Source: Marinifilum sp. N1E240 (GTDB lineage: Bacteria; Bacteroidota; Bacteroidia; Bacteroidales; Marinifilaceae). Taken from it: DNA of 64,000 bases. Below are positions 1-8,579 of the stretch, in pieces. Where the stretch lies: the NCBI RefSeq assembly GCF_009295825.1, contig NZ_WHKF01000007.1, positions 106,163-170,162 on the forward strand, given 5' to 3'. Below the pieces are notes generated by a model. The model did no database searches, was not told where the DNA came from, and saw only the letters and a list, made by a program, of their open reading frames with translations. Made by a program: the position numbers and the translations under genes. How positions within the stretch are numbered: position 1 is the first letter of the stretch; each line of letters starts with the position of its first letter.

Positions 1-1
1 A

Positions 2-1312
2 GTGGGAAGTGCATCTTTAGTGACACTAGTTTTGGCATTGGCTTTCAAAGTTGATACTGATATTGCAATTGGTTTGCTAACCGGATCCTTGACAAGTACA
101 CCTGGTTTGGCAGCAGCAATTGAATCTACTCAATCTTCTATGGCTTCTATTGGTTACGGTATTGCTTATCCTTTTGGTGTAATTGGCGTGATTCTTTTTG
201 TGAGAATGTACCCTAAATTAACTAAAGTGGATATCAATAAGGAAGCGAAAAAATTGGATGACGAGACTCAGCAGAATTTTCCGGAACTTTTTAATAAGAA
301 CTTCATTGTTGAGAATGAAAATATTGTTGGCAAGAGCATACGTGAATTGAAGATCAGATCAATGACTCAAGCCAATGTTTCCAGAATAATGCATCGCGGT
401 GAAACCATAGTTCCATTGCCTGAAACCATATTGGAAAAAGGAGATATAGTAAAACTGATTGGAACTGAGCAGGCAATTGAACAAGCTAGAATGTTGATTG
501 GGGAACAAACCGATGAGAAAATCCCGCTAAGTCGCGATTATGTGGTTGAATCGGTATTGGTAACCAATAAGCAAGTGGTGAATAAAACGATTGGTCAACT
601 GAATGTACTAGCCAATTACAATGCCAGAATTACCAGAATTCGTAGAGCGGGAATTGATATGGTTGCAAGCTCAAAATCAGAAATTCGTTTTGGCGATAAG
701 CTAGTTGTGGCTTGTGGTACAGGTAACATTAAAAATGTTCGACATTTATTTGGTAACGATAGTAAAAAACTTTCGGATACTGATTTCTTTCCTATCGCAA
801 CAGGAATTGTATTGGGTGTTTTAGTAGGGAAACTGAAAATTTCTTTTTCAGATGATTTTACCTTTAGTTTGGGGTTAACCGGAGGAGTATTGATGGTTGC
901 CCTGATTTTAAGTAGAATCGGAAAAACCGGACCTATTTTGTGGACCATGTCCGGATCATCTAATCAATTACTTCGTCAGCTGGGTTTATTAATGTTTTTA
1001 GCTGTAGTAGGGACCAGTGCAGGAGCTCACTTGGTTGAGACTTTTAAAGAATCAGGCATGGCATTATTTGGCATCGGAATTGGAATTACCCTGTTGCCAA
1101 TGATTATCACTACGCTAATTGGGCATTTTGTTTTAAAAATGAATGTCTTGAATTTATTAGGTGCTTTAACAGGAAGTATGACGAGCACTCCTGGTTTGGC
1201 CGCGGTAGATGGTATGGCCGACTCAAGTGCACAATCAATAGCTTACGCAACGGTTTATCCGATTGCAATGGTGTTTTTAATTATTTGTGTGCAGATATTA
1301 AGCCTGTTGTAG
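2..1312 (+). CDS. AspT/YidE-type permease with RCK_C domains (5' partial)
   Basis: The gene is cut by the left edge, so the first GTG seen is not its true start. The protein is an internal duplication: a membrane block ends with the motif TGSLTSTPGLAAA (about residues 27-39) and a second block carries the near copy TGSMTSTPGLAAV (about 390-402). Between them lie two soluble TrkA-C/RCK_C-like domains (about residues 90-255), with the second membrane half after about 260. This layout is that of the aspartate:alanine exchanger/YidE family (Asp-Al_Ex), secondary transporters of the inner membrane. The substrate cannot be read from the sequence; the family includes amino acid and dicarboxylate exchangers. 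Family assignment is strong, function is inferred. Confidence 0.85.
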   Translation: MGSASLVTLVLALAFKVDTDIAIGLLTGSLTSTPGLAAAIESTQSSMASIGYGIAYPFGVIGVILFVRMYPKLTKVDINKEAKKLDDETQQNFPELFNKNFIVENENIVGKSIRELKIRSMTQANVSRIMHRGETIVPLPETILEKGDIVKLIGTEQAIEQARMLIGEQTDEKIPLSRDYVVESVLVTNKQVVNKTIGQLNVLANYNARITRIRRAGIDMVASSKSEIRFGDKLVVACGTGNIKNVRHLFGNDSKKLSDTDFFPIATGIVLGVLVGKLKISFSDDFTFSLGLTGGVLMVALILSRIGKTGPILWTMSGSSNQLLRQLGLLMFLAVVGTSAGAHLVETFKESGMALFGIGIGITLLPMIITTLIGHFVLKMNVLNLLGALTGSMTSTPGLAAVDGMADSSAQSIAYATVYPIAMVFLIICVQILSLL

Positions 1313-1405
1313 TTTTAGTGTGCTAAATAAAAAGGTATGTCCATAAGTTGCTTGCAGAATAATCAAGTTATCTTAGGAAATTACATGCAATTACTTTAAA
1401 GGATG

Positions 1406-1640
1406 CAGCAAACCAATACGGACTGTCTCCAAGCTAAAACCGAAGTGCTCCAAACCCTAAGCAACACTCTTCAAGACAAAAGTGAAGCACTCCAAGCTGT
1501 TGGGCGCAAGCTGCAAGATGAGTTGAAGATCTTCCAAGAGCTGAGGAAACCCTTCCAATACACCAAGGAGCTTTCTTCAAGACAGGAGGGAAGCACTCCA
1601 ACCCATAGTTTTCAATCTCCAAGACAGGAAACAGGTACTT
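1406..1640. repeat. Degenerate 7-nt/21-nt periodic tandem repeat
   Basis: Ten units beginning with CTCCAA, CTTCAA, CTGCAA or TTCCAA start at 1427, 1448, 1469, 1490, 1511, 1532, 1553, 1575, 1596 and 1617. The spacing is exactly 21 except for one 22-base step between 1553 and 1575. Each 21-mer splits into 7-mers ending in AAG-like triplets (for example CTCCAAG, ACAAAAG, TGAAGCA). A 90-codon frame (1403-1675) crosses it and reads as LQ heptads at residues 9, 16, 23, 30 and 37, then FQ at 44 and 51. The heptads shift to the +1 frame after the 22-base step. I treat this as a repeat, not a proven gene; a frameshifted heptad-repeat peptide remains possible. Confidence 0.7.
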
Positions 1641-1676
1641 ATTTCATGTTTGTTAATGGTAGAGTTATTAATTAAT

Positions 1677-1707
1677 AAAAAACCCTTAAAGAAAACTTCC
1701 TTAAGGG
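1677..1707 (-). terminator. Terminator of exodeoxyribonuclease III gene
   Basis: An inverted repeat CCCTTAA...TTAAGGG (1683-1707) is followed, reading leftward, by six T residues (complement of 1677-1682). It lies about 60 bases past the stop of the leftward xth gene. Confidence 0.75.
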
Positions 1708-1766
1708 ATATATAAATGGTTAATTGTTTTGATTAAGAGTGAGTAAGGATAAGTAACAAGAATTAT

Positions 1767-2534
1767 TTAAAAATCCATCTCAACAACAATTGGGCAATGG
1801 TCAGAATGAACTACATCGGCTAAAATAGAAGCGCCTTTCAATTTATTCTCCAAACTTTCAGTAACCATGTGGTAATCGATTCTCCAGCCTAAGTTTTTGC
1901 CACGAGAGCCTGCTCTGTAACTCCACCAACTGTATTTGTCAGGTGATTGATCGAAAACGCGGAAGGTATCAATAAAACCACTTTCAATAAATTGGCTTAC
2001 CCATTCTCGCTCTTCAGGAAGAAAACCGGAAACATTTTTCTTTTTTTCAGGTCTGCTAATATCAATAGGTTTATGGCAGATGTTATAATCGCCACCAATT
2101 ACCAAATTAGGTCGCTCAATTTTCAGTTTATTGATATATTCTTGAAAATACGCAAGCCATTCCATTTTATAATCCTGTCTTGGACCTCCGGTTGTCCCTG
2201 ATGGGTGATAAGTACTAAAAACCGAAATGTCTCCAAAATCGGCTCTTATTGCTCTTCCTTCAACATCATATTTTGGATTGTCAACTCCAGTAACAACAGC
2301 ATCTGGTTTTTCCTTGCTAAGGATTCCAACGCCACTGTAGCCTTTTTTCTCTGCAGAAAACCAATAGCAGTGATATCCCAATTCTTCGAATAGATGAGAT
2401 TCAATTTGCTCTGGTTGAGCTTTGGTTTCCTGAATTAATAGTATATCCGGATCTTCCTTCTTTAGCCAGCCAATTAAGTCTTTGCCCAAAGCAGCTCTGA
2501 TACCGTTAACATTATAGCTTATTATTTTTCGCAT
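1767..2534 (-). CDS. xth: Exodeoxyribonuclease III (AP endonuclease, ExoA type)
   Basis: A 255-residue protein of the endonuclease/exonuclease/phosphatase fold. It cuts abasic sites and removes 3' blocks in base excision repair, using Mg2+. Visible motifs are the N-terminal SYNVNGIRAA, the metal ligand E36 in LIQETKA, GGDYNICH in the middle, LGWRIDY, and the C-terminal catalytic VVHSDHCPIV. The ATG at 2534 is chosen because the family begins MRKIISYNVNG; an upstream in-frame start would add 27 unrelated residues. Length and motif order are normal. It is transcribed away from rsgA, with about 150 bases between the two starts. Confidence 0.95.
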   Translation of the reverse strand: MRKIISYNVNGIRAALGKDLIGWLKKEDPDILLIQETKAQPEQIESHLFEELGYHCYWFSAEKKGYSGVGILSKEKPDAVVTGVDNPKYDVEGRAIRADFGDISVFSTYHPSGTTGGPRQDYKMEWLAYFQEYINKLKIERPNLVIGGDYNICHKPIDISRPEKKKNVSGFLPEEREWVSQFIESGFIDTFRVFDQSPDKYSWWSYRAGSRGKNLGWRIDYHMVTESLENKLKGASILADVVHSDHCPIVVEMDF

Positions 2535-2657
2535 AATTGTATTTTTTAGAAAGATTAAAGATAATAATCTATTGGGAAAAGCCTTGAAATTTGAAGATGT
2601 ATGAAACTTACACAAATCTTTAAGGCTTTAGACGGTAGATAATTGCTTGGAATCAAC

Positions 2658-2665
2658 TATTTTTG
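2658..2665 (+). promoter_or_regulatory. Bacteroidota -7 box (TATTTTTG) for rsgA
   Basis: TATTTTTG matches the Bacteroidota -7 consensus TAnnTTTG. It falls after an upstream in-frame TTG (2643) and before the TTG at 2685, which supports 2685 as the real start. No clear -33 TTTG is seen. Confidence 0.5.
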
Positions 2666-2684
2666 TAAAAAAAACGAAGCTACA

Positions 2685-3611
2685 TTGAAAGAAGGACTGG
2701 TAATAAAATCGACAGGAAGTTGGTACACGGTAAAAACCGATGATGGTGAAATTCACAATTGCCGAATAAAAGGGCGATTTAGAATGGATGGAATTCGAAC
2801 AACGAATCCTGTTTCGGTTGGCGATAAAGTAGAATTTGAAGAAGATAAGGAATCGAAAGTGATTGTAAAGATTCGGGATCGAAAGAATTACATCATTCGA
2901 AAATCCTCGAATCTATCGAAACACAGTCAAATAATTGCTTCGAATGTTGATCAGGCATTTTTAATTGTTACCGTTAATTATCCATTAACAACAACAACTT
3001 TTATCGATCGATTTTTGGCAGCTGCCGAAGCTTATAGAATTCCGGTTCGATTGATTTTTAATAAGATTGATAGATATCGCCCGAACGATATGGAGCGCCT
3101 TGAGGAATTAAAAGGCATTTATGAAAAAATTGGATACAAATGTTTTGAGATATCTGCCAAGAATGGAACGCATTTGGATATCATACGAGAAACATTAAAA
3201 GATAAGATCAATCTACTTTCAGGTCATTCAGGAGTAGGTAAATCGACTTTGATTAATGCAATTCAGCCAGGATTAGACCTTAAGACTGGTGAAATATCTG
3301 AGGCTCACTCGCAAGGAAAACATACTACCACTTTTTCGGAGATGTTTGAACTCGATTTTGGTGGATACATTATCGATACACCAGGAATTAGAGGCTTTGG
3401 AACAATTAATATGGCAAAAGAGGAAATGTCACATTTCTTTCCAGAAATATTCAAAGCTTCAGAGAATTGTCAGTTCAACAATTGCAGCCATATTCACGAA
3501 CCAAAGTGCGCCGTTAAAAAAGATGTTGAATCAGGAGAAATTAGCATCACTCGTTACGAAAGTTATCTTGGAATGGTAATGGAGGACGAGGATAGCAAAT
3601 ACAGAATCTAA
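2685..3611 (+). CDS. rsgA: Ribosome small subunit-dependent GTPase A
   Basis: A circularly permuted GTPase that acts in late 30S ribosomal subunit maturation. From the TTG at 2685 the protein has 308 residues: an OB-fold start ([13 protein letters not shown]), G4 NKID at 126-129, SAKN at about 157-160, the P-loop GHSGVGKS at 180-187, G3 DTPG at 231-234, and a C-terminal zinc site with C262, C267, H269 and C275. The G4-G1-G3 order is the hallmark of the family. The TTG start is chosen from the family N-terminus and the promoter box just upstream. The AIM24-family gene follows in the same direction. Confidence 0.95.
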   Translation: MKEGLVIKSTGSWYTVKTDDGEIHNCRIKGRFRMDGIRTTNPVSVGDKVEFEEDKESKVIVKIRDRKNYIIRKSSNLSKHSQIIASNVDQAFLIVTVNYPLTTTTFIDRFLAAAEAYRIPVRLIFNKIDRYRPNDMERLEELKGIYEKIGYKCFEISAKNGTHLDIIRETLKDKINLLSGHSGVGKSTLINAIQPGLDLKTGEISEAHSQGKHTTTFSEMFELDFGGYIIDTPGIRGFGTINMAKEEMSHFFPEIFKASENCQFNNCSHIHEPKCAVKKDVESGEISITRYESYLGMVMEDEDSKYRI

Positions 3612-3656
3612 AATTATGAATTATTAGTTATGAATGATAAATTTATAATTAACAAC

Positions 3657-4424
3657 ATGAGATCACACGAAGTAGATTATAAAATTCACGGGAACGATAT
3701 TCAGCTGGTTGAAGTAGAATTAGATCCTAACGAAACGGTAATTGCCGAAGCAGGAGCCATGTCGTACATGGAAGAAGGTATTGATTTTGAAACCAAAATG
3801 GGCGATGGATCGGAACCAGAGCAAGGTTTATTTGGCAAATTACTATCTGCAGGTTCTCGATTAATAACAGGTGAATCGTTATTTTTAACACACTTTACTC
3901 ATCGTGGTTATGGAAAGGCTAAAGTTGCATTTGCAGCTCCTTATCCAGGAACTATCATGCCTATTGATTTGCAAAAATCAGGTGGTTCATTAATTGTTCA
4001 GAAAGATGGATTTTTGTGTGCTGCCTTGGGCACAAAAGTAAGCATTACTTTCAATCAGAAAATTGGCTCAGCATTGTTTGGTGGTGAGGGTTTTATCTTG
4101 CAAAAATTGGAAGGCGATGGAATGGCTTTTGTTCATGCAGGAGGAACTGTTATCGAAAAAGAGTTGAATAGTCAGACCTTAAGAGTTGATACCGGTTGTG
4201 TGGTTGCTTTCGAAGAAGGAATAGAATTTTCGGTACAAAAAGCCGGAGGATTAAAATCCATGTTTTTTGGTGGGGAGGGACTGTTTTTAGCCACTCTAAA
4301 AGGCACTGGAAAAGTTTGGTTACAATCTATGCCAATTCGAAAATTGGTTAAAGCAATAGCTCCTCATAGCGAAAACAGAGGAAAAGGATCAAGTTCGATA
4401 CTTGGAGAATTTCTTGAAGATTAA
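3657..4424 (+). CDS. AIM24/TIGR00266 family protein
   Basis: About 255 residues of the AIM24 family, all-beta proteins named after a yeast mitochondrial biogenesis factor; their bacterial role is unknown. Typical motifs are [21 protein letters not shown] near the N-terminus, then glycine-rich stretches [28 protein letters not shown] and [15 protein letters not shown]. No signal peptide or membrane segment is seen, so it is probably cytoplasmic. The ATG at 3657 ([10 protein letters not shown]) fits the family; an ATG at 3630 would add nine residues. It ends just before a strong terminator. Confidence 0.85.
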   Translation: MRSHEVDYKIHGNDIQLVEVELDPNETVIAEAGAMSYMEEGIDFETKMGDGSEPEQGLFGKLLSAGSRLITGESLFLTHFTHRGYGKAKVAFAAPYPGTIMPIDLQKSGGSLIVQKDGFLCAALGTKVSITFNQKIGSALFGGEGFILQKLEGDGMAFVHAGGTVIEKELNSQTLRVDTGCVVAFEEGIEFSVQKAGGLKSMFFGGEGLFLATLKGTGKVWLQSMPIRKLVKAIAPHSENRGKGSSSILGEFLED

Positions 4425-4450
4425 ATAAAAGATCAGAATTAAAACACATA

Positions 4451-4475
4451 GCACGTAACAATTACGTGCTTTTTT
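4451..4475 (+). terminator. Rho-independent terminator after AIM24 gene
   Basis: GCACGTAA, a CAA loop and TTACGTGC form a perfect 8-bp stem followed by six T. Confidence 0.85.
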
Positions 4476-4532
4476 CATACTATCAGTGAACTGTAATTGT
4501 TAAAAATTACATTCATTTAATTTCTTAATACA

Positions 4533-5564
4533 ATGGCAAAAGTACTTGAACCGAAAGAATTTCTTGAATTGGGAAAAACCATTCCAATGGTTGATGTTAG
4601 AACTTCAGCAGAATTCGAAAACGGTCATATTCCAGGCGCATCTAACTTACCAATTTTCACAAACGATGAAAGGGCTGTAGTTGGAACCAAATACAAGAGA
4701 GCTGGTAAAGATTCTGCTGTTTTATTAGGATTGGAATTGGTAGGACCCAAATTGGCAAGGTTTGTAAGAATGGCTAAGAAAATATCACCTCAAAAAGAGA
4801 TATTGATTCATTGCTGGCGAGGTGGTATGCGAAGTGGTAGCATGGCTTGGTTATTCGAGACTGCTGGTTTTAAGGTGTTTTTATTGAAAGGTGGTTATAA
4901 GGCATATCGTTCATACATTAGAGAGCAATTTGCACAAAAATCGAAGGTACTTATTTTAGGAGGAATGACCGGTAGTGGAAAAACAGAAGTTTTGCATGAA
5001 ATGCAAAAACAAGGTGCTCAGGTTTTGGATTTGGAAGGTGTTGCCAATCATAAAGGATCTGTATTTGGCGCTTTAGGTCAGGAAAATCAGCCAAGTAACG
5101 AAAGTTTTGAAAACGAACTGGCTAAACATTGGTTAGATTTTGATAATGACAAACCTGTTTGGCTGGAAGATGAAAGCAAATCAATTGGTTCTGTATGGAT
5201 TAATGATGCATTATTTGAAAGAATGCGATCGGCTGAGGTAATTAAGATGGAATTGCCCAAAAAGGAACGAATCAATAGATTGGTAAAAGAATATGCCTGC
5301 TTTGAAAGAGAAGTTTTGGCTCACATGATATCAAAAATTGAAAAGCGATTAGGCGGATTAAATGTAAAAAAATCATACGAGAGTTTGGAGATAAATGATT
5401 TTGCTACCGTTGCTGATATTACCTTAAGTTATTACGACAAAGCCTATAATCATGGGTTGGAAAAGAGAGAAGGTCAAACCATTCACAGTTTAGAGCTTGA
5501 GAAGGACAATCCAGTTGAAAATGCCCGATTAATTTTAGAGTTTTACAAGAATTTAGAAAAATAG
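4533..5564 (+). CDS. selU: tRNA 2-selenouridine synthase
   Basis: 343 residues. The enzyme (SelU/MnmH) replaces sulfur of 2-thiouridine at tRNA wobble position 34 with selenium through a geranylated intermediate. The N-terminal rhodanese domain begins with the PMVDVRTSAEF motif and carries the catalytic Cys94 in HCWRGGMRSGS. The C-terminal half has a P-loop, GMTGSGKT (144-151). Length and order match the family. No selD is present in the window, so whether selenophosphate is available cannot be judged here. It converges with yceI with one base between stop codons. Confidence 0.93.
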   Translation: MAKVLEPKEFLELGKTIPMVDVRTSAEFENGHIPGASNLPIFTNDERAVVGTKYKRAGKDSAVLLGLELVGPKLARFVRMAKKISPQKEILIHCWRGGMRSGSMAWLFETAGFKVFLLKGGYKAYRSYIREQFAQKSKVLILGGMTGSGKTEVLHEMQKQGAQVLDLEGVANHKGSVFGALGQENQPSNESFENELAKHWLDFDNDKPVWLEDESKSIGSVWINDALFERMRSAEVIKMELPKKERINRLVKEYACFEREVLAHMISKIEKRLGGLNVKKSYESLEINDFATVADITLSYYDKAYNHGLEKREGQTIHSLELEKDNPVENARLILEFYKNLEK

Positions 5565-5565
5565 C

Positions 5566-6090
5566 TTAGTTAACAACACAAACAATAGTTATTTCCACCT
5601 CTTTCCCTACAAGAATTCCACTTTTGGGACCAATTTTATAATCAAGCCGGTTAACTTTTAGTTTTCCGGTATAGGTGTTTCGTGAGTAGTTGAAAACTAT
5701 TTCAACATTTTTACTTTCACCGTGCATGTTTAAAACACCTTTGGCAATATAGCTCATTCCTGCATTAACAACTAAATTAGACGAAAAACAGATTTCTGGA
5801 TAATTTTCAACATCGAAGTATTCAATTTTTTTTAAATGTTCGTCTCTTTTTTTCATTTTGGTATTGATAGTTGACGCGTCAATACAGACCTTGAAGAAAG
5901 ATTCTGATATATTTCCTGGCTCAAACTTGAAAGATCCTTGCATGCCTTTAAAAGTACCTTTAACCTTATTTGCACCAAGGTTCGATACTTTAAAATTTAC
6001 AACAGATTGTTCAGGATTGATATTTTGAGAAGAGCATAAAAATGGAATACAACTAATGATTACAATTAAGATAATAAGTTTTCCTTTCAT
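5566..6090 (-). CDS. YceI-like secreted protein
   Basis: 174 residues with an N-terminal hydrophobic signal (about residues 4-20) and a YceI-type lipocalin-like beta-barrel. Conserved features are SVVNFKVSNLGANKVKGTF near the start, a central DEHLKKIEYFDVENYPEICF block typical of the family, and IVCVVN at the end. Family members bind isoprenoid-like lipids or act in stress in the periplasm; the ligand here is unknown. A leftward promoter is seen upstream. The signal region has Cys residues but no clean lipobox, so soluble export is preferred. Confidence 0.85.
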   Translation of the reverse strand: MKGKLIILIVIISCIPFLCSSQNINPEQSVVNFKVSNLGANKVKGTFKGMQGSFKFEPGNISESFFKVCIDASTINTKMKKRDEHLKKIEYFDVENYPEICFSSNLVVNAGMSYIAKGVLNMHGESKNVEIVFNYSRNTYTGKLKVNRLDYKIGPKSGILVGKEVEITIVCVVN

Positions 6091-6122
6091 GATATGTCCT
6101 TTCCATTTGATGCGACTTTAAA

Positions 6123-6155
6123 CAAATATAAGCCATAATGTGTGATCAGTACAAA
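6123..6155 (-). promoter_or_regulatory. Bacteroidota promoter for yceI-like gene
   Basis: Read leftward, TTTG (complement of 6152-6155), 21 bases, then TATATTTG (complement of 6123-6130) match the -33/-7 consensus. The start codon follows about 33 bases downstream. Confidence 0.6.
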
Positions 6156-6282
6156 CCTATTGCTCTATTTAAGAGCGTGTTTTGTGTAATATAAATGATT
6201 CTTTCGCACTTTTTTATTTGTATGAATAAGAATTAAATCGATTTGTCGTTACCTTTATCAGAAACCTTTTAATTGGAACTAT

Positions 6283-7428
6283 TTGGACTCTTATCTTAAA
6301 AACCGGAATTGGAAATACCATTTTTTAATAGTGGCTGTAATTATTATCCTTGGCTCAATTTTGTATACCAATAATTTGGTTGAAAAGCTGGCCAGAGAAG
6401 AAGCTAAAAAAGTGGAACTGTGGGCTGTAGGAATTCGTGAGCTGGATACAAATCCAAATCAGGATGTTACTTTAATCCATAATATAATGGAACAAAATGA
6501 GACCATTCCTGTTATTTTGGCTGATGAGAATGATTATATTATTGCTCATCGAAATATTAATTTTCCAGAAAATCAGGAAGAAAAATTTTTAAGAGCGAAA
6601 CTTTCTAAAATGAAAGAAGAGAATCACTCTATTGAAATTCAGCTGGTGAATAGCAAAAACTTTATTTACTACGACGATTCAAATATTCTAAAACGATTGG
6701 CTTGGTATCCGTTTATTCAGTTGGGAGCAATCGTTACGTTTATTTTGATAGCATTTTTAGCTTTTTCGTATTCTAAATCGGCAGAACAGAACAGAGTTTG
6801 GGTTGGTATGTCAAAAGAAACAGCACATCAATTGGGTACTCCAATTAGCTCTTTAATGGCTTGGATGGAATTGATAAAATCAGGACATGTAGATTTAGGT
6901 TTAGCCGAAGAAATGAGTAAAGATGTTACTCGATTACAGGTTATTGCTGAGCGATTCTCCAAAATTGGATCTAAACCTGTACTAAAATCAGTTAATATTC
7001 GCGAAAGCATAGGAACAAGTATCGAATATTTGAAAAAAAGAACTTCGGGAAAGGTGGAATTTATTTTTACGGTGGTAAATGTGAACAAAGAAATCATTTC
7101 TTTGAACAAGGAGTTGTTTTCATGGGTGATTGAAAATTTGACTAGAAATGCTGTCGATGCTATGGAAGGAAAAGGGATATTGAGGTTTTCATTGACAGAG
7201 AAAAATAACGATATCGTGCTGGATATAAGCGATACAGGAAGAGGAATATCAAAAAAAATGTTTAAATCAATATTTAAACCTGGCTATACTTCAAAGAAAA
7301 GAGGATGGGGCTTAGGTTTGTCTTTAGCAAAGAGAATTATTGAAAATTATCATCAGGGGAAAATATTTGTTTTGAGCTCTGAATTGGGCAAGGGAACGGT
7401 TTTCAGGATTATTTTGCCAATAAAGTGA
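6283..7428 (+). CDS. Membrane sensor histidine kinase without adjacent regulator
   Basis: 381 residues starting at a TTG. TM1 spans about residues 13-30, then a ~110-residue extracytoplasmic part, TM2 about 143-163, no obvious HAMP, and a dimerization helix with phosphoacceptor H182 in KETAHQLGTPISS. The ATP-binding domain shows the N-box ENLTRNAVDAM, G1 DTGRGI, and G2 RGWGLGLSLAKRI. All elements for autophosphorylation are intact. No response regulator lies next to it, so it is an orphan kinase whose partner must be elsewhere. Signal unknown. Confidence 0.9.
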   Translation: MDSYLKNRNWKYHFLIVAVIIILGSILYTNNLVEKLAREEAKKVELWAVGIRELDTNPNQDVTLIHNIMEQNETIPVILADENDYIIAHRNINFPENQEEKFLRAKLSKMKEENHSIEIQLVNSKNFIYYDDSNILKRLAWYPFIQLGAIVTFILIAFLAFSYSKSAEQNRVWVGMSKETAHQLGTPISSLMAWMELIKSGHVDLGLAEEMSKDVTRLQVIAERFSKIGSKPVLKSVNIRESIGTSIEYLKKRTSGKVEFIFTVVNVNKEIISLNKELFSWVIENLTRNAVDAMEGKGILRFSLTEKNNDIVLDISDTGRGISKKMFKSIFKPGYTSKKRGWGLGLSLAKRIIENYHQGKIFVLSSELGKGTVFRIILPIK

Positions 7429-7458
7429 ACCAATTGGTTTTCAAATAGTGGAAATTGT

Positions 7459-7489
7459 TTTGAAAGCAAAAAAGAACTGCTTACTTTTG
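7459..7489 (+). promoter_or_regulatory. Upstream Bacteroidota promoter before yceD-rpmF
   Basis: TTTG (7459-7462), 19 bases, TACTTTTG (7482-7489): a full match to the -33/-7 consensus. Predicted start of transcription is near 7496, giving a leader of about 120 bases before the YceD gene. Confidence 0.65.
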
Positions 7490-7571
7490 CAGCCCGTTTT
7501 TCACGGAATTAGTTATTGAAACTGTATTTCAGTTCAGTAATTGCTTGAAATTGACAAAAAAGATGTATTTT

Positions 7572-7606
7572 TTTGTGAATTCGTAAGATTAATTTTTATA
7601 CTTTTG
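7572..7606 (+). promoter_or_regulatory. Downstream Bacteroidota promoter before yceD-rpmF
   Basis: TTTG (7572-7575), 23 bases, TACTTTTG (7599-7606). The -7 box is exact; the spacer is longer than usual. Predicted transcription would begin near 7613, only about five bases before the TTG at 7618. Confidence 0.5.
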
Positions 7607-7617
7607 CAAAGTTTTAT

Positions 7618-8154
7618 TTGAATATTTTGGAAAATATCACAAAATATACGATTCCTTTTAAAGGATTAAAAGATGGAAAGCACGAATTCAATTTCGATGT
7701 TGACCATGAGTTTTTTAAAAACTTTCAGACGGAAGATGTTTACGAGGCTGAAGCAAAAGTAAAAATAGCTTTTGAGAAAAAAACCTTAGTAACAACTTTG
7801 GCATTTGACTTAAAGGGAAAATTGAAAACAGCCTGTGACAGGTGTTTGGAAGAATTAAGTTTAGATGTGGAAGGTGAAAACTTTTTGTATTTAAAATTTG
7901 GAGAAGAACACGAAGAATTGGCTGAAGATGTAATTGTGTTAGCAGAATCTGATAACGAGATTAACGTTGCACAGTACATATATGAGTTGTTTTCACTAAG
8001 CTTACCGTTGAGCTTTGTTCATCCCGAAGATGAAGATGGAAACAGCACTTGTAATGAGGAAATGATTCAAAAATTGAATGACCTCTCGGTGAATGAGGAA
8101 GAGAAGATTGACCCGAGATGGAATGATTTAAGAAAATTGATTGATAATAACTAG
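7618..8154 (+). CDS. yceD: YceD/DUF177 family protein
   Basis: 178 residues of the DUF177/YceD family, nearly always encoded just before ribosomal protein L32. It is linked in plants and bacteria to 23S rRNA accumulation. Seen here are the family's Cys pair CDRCLEEL in the centre, an acidic linker, and the C-terminal signature EEKIDPRWNDLRKL. The start is a TTG at 7618; another in-frame TTG at 7627 would leave a slightly longer leader behind the proximal promoter. rpmF follows 17 bases downstream and is almost certainly co-transcribed. Confidence 0.92.
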   Translation: MNILENITKYTIPFKGLKDGKHEFNFDVDHEFFKNFQTEDVYEAEAKVKIAFEKKTLVTTLAFDLKGKLKTACDRCLEELSLDVEGENFLYLKFGEEHEELAEDVIVLAESDNEINVAQYIYELFSLSLPLSFVHPEDEDGNSTCNEEMIQKLNDLSVNEEEKIDPRWNDLRKLIDNN

Positions 8155-8171
8155 TTAAATAGGTTTGAAAA

Positions 8172-8357
8172 ATGGCACATCCAAAACACAGAACGTCGAA
8201 GCAGAGAAGAAATAAGAGAAGATCTCATCTTAAAACAACTCCTGCAACTTTAGCATCTTGCTCAAATTGTGGAGCAACTGTTAAATATCACACTGTTTGC
8301 CCTGAGTGCGGTTATTACAGAGGCAAATTGGCTATCGAAAAAGAAGTTACAGCATAA
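8172..8357 (+). CDS. rpmF: 50S ribosomal protein L32
   Basis: 61 residues, normal length for bL32. The basic N-terminus MAHPKHRTSKQRRNKRRSH is typical, and two CxxC pairs (CSNC and CPEC) make the zinc-ribbon form. It follows yceD as in most bacteria. Two stem-loops lie directly after the stop. plsX, often present next in other phyla, is absent; fabH is the next gene. Confidence 0.97.
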   Translation: MAHPKHRTSKQRRNKRRSHLKTTPATLASCSNCGATVKYHTVCPECGYYRGKLAIEKEVTA

Positions 8358-8481
8358 TCTGAGTAAAATAATTCAGATTTGAAGCTATATGTAAATTTGC
8401 TCCTCGGATATTTCTCAGGGGCAAATTTGCGTTATACATTATTGAATTAATGCCCTATTATATTGGTGTAAACCAATGGGC
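8356..8481 (+). other. Stem-loops between rpmF and fabH
   Basis: Three inverted repeats fill this gap. AATCTGA/TCAGATT (8356-8379) overlaps the rpmF stop. A 12-bp stem with one G-U pair (8393-8404 with 8417-8428) follows. GCCC..TTGG/CCAA.GGGC (8452-8481) is the third. None has a T-run, so they are not classical terminators; they may set 3' ends or separate rpmF from fabH expression. Confidence 0.45.
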
Positions 8482-8579
8482 TTGTAAAGGTTAAAATTAC
8501 CCAAACAAGTGGTGATATAGGGATAAATTCTGTATAATTGTGAGCCTATTATCTGATAAAAACTAAGTAAGCTTAAACA

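Noticed and set aside
1434..1622. Leftward 62-codon frame over the same repeat
   Set aside because: Stop-free only because the repeat is periodic; Cys/Gly-rich product without family features.
1403..1675. 90-codon open frame with LQ heptads
   Set aside because: The heptads follow from a 21-base DNA repeat and shift frame mid-way; no start signal or homolog was recognised. Kept as a repeat, not as a gene.
2643..2684. Longer N-terminus for RsgA from TTG at 2643
   Set aside because: It would begin upstream of the predicted -7 box and adds residues not seen in the family.
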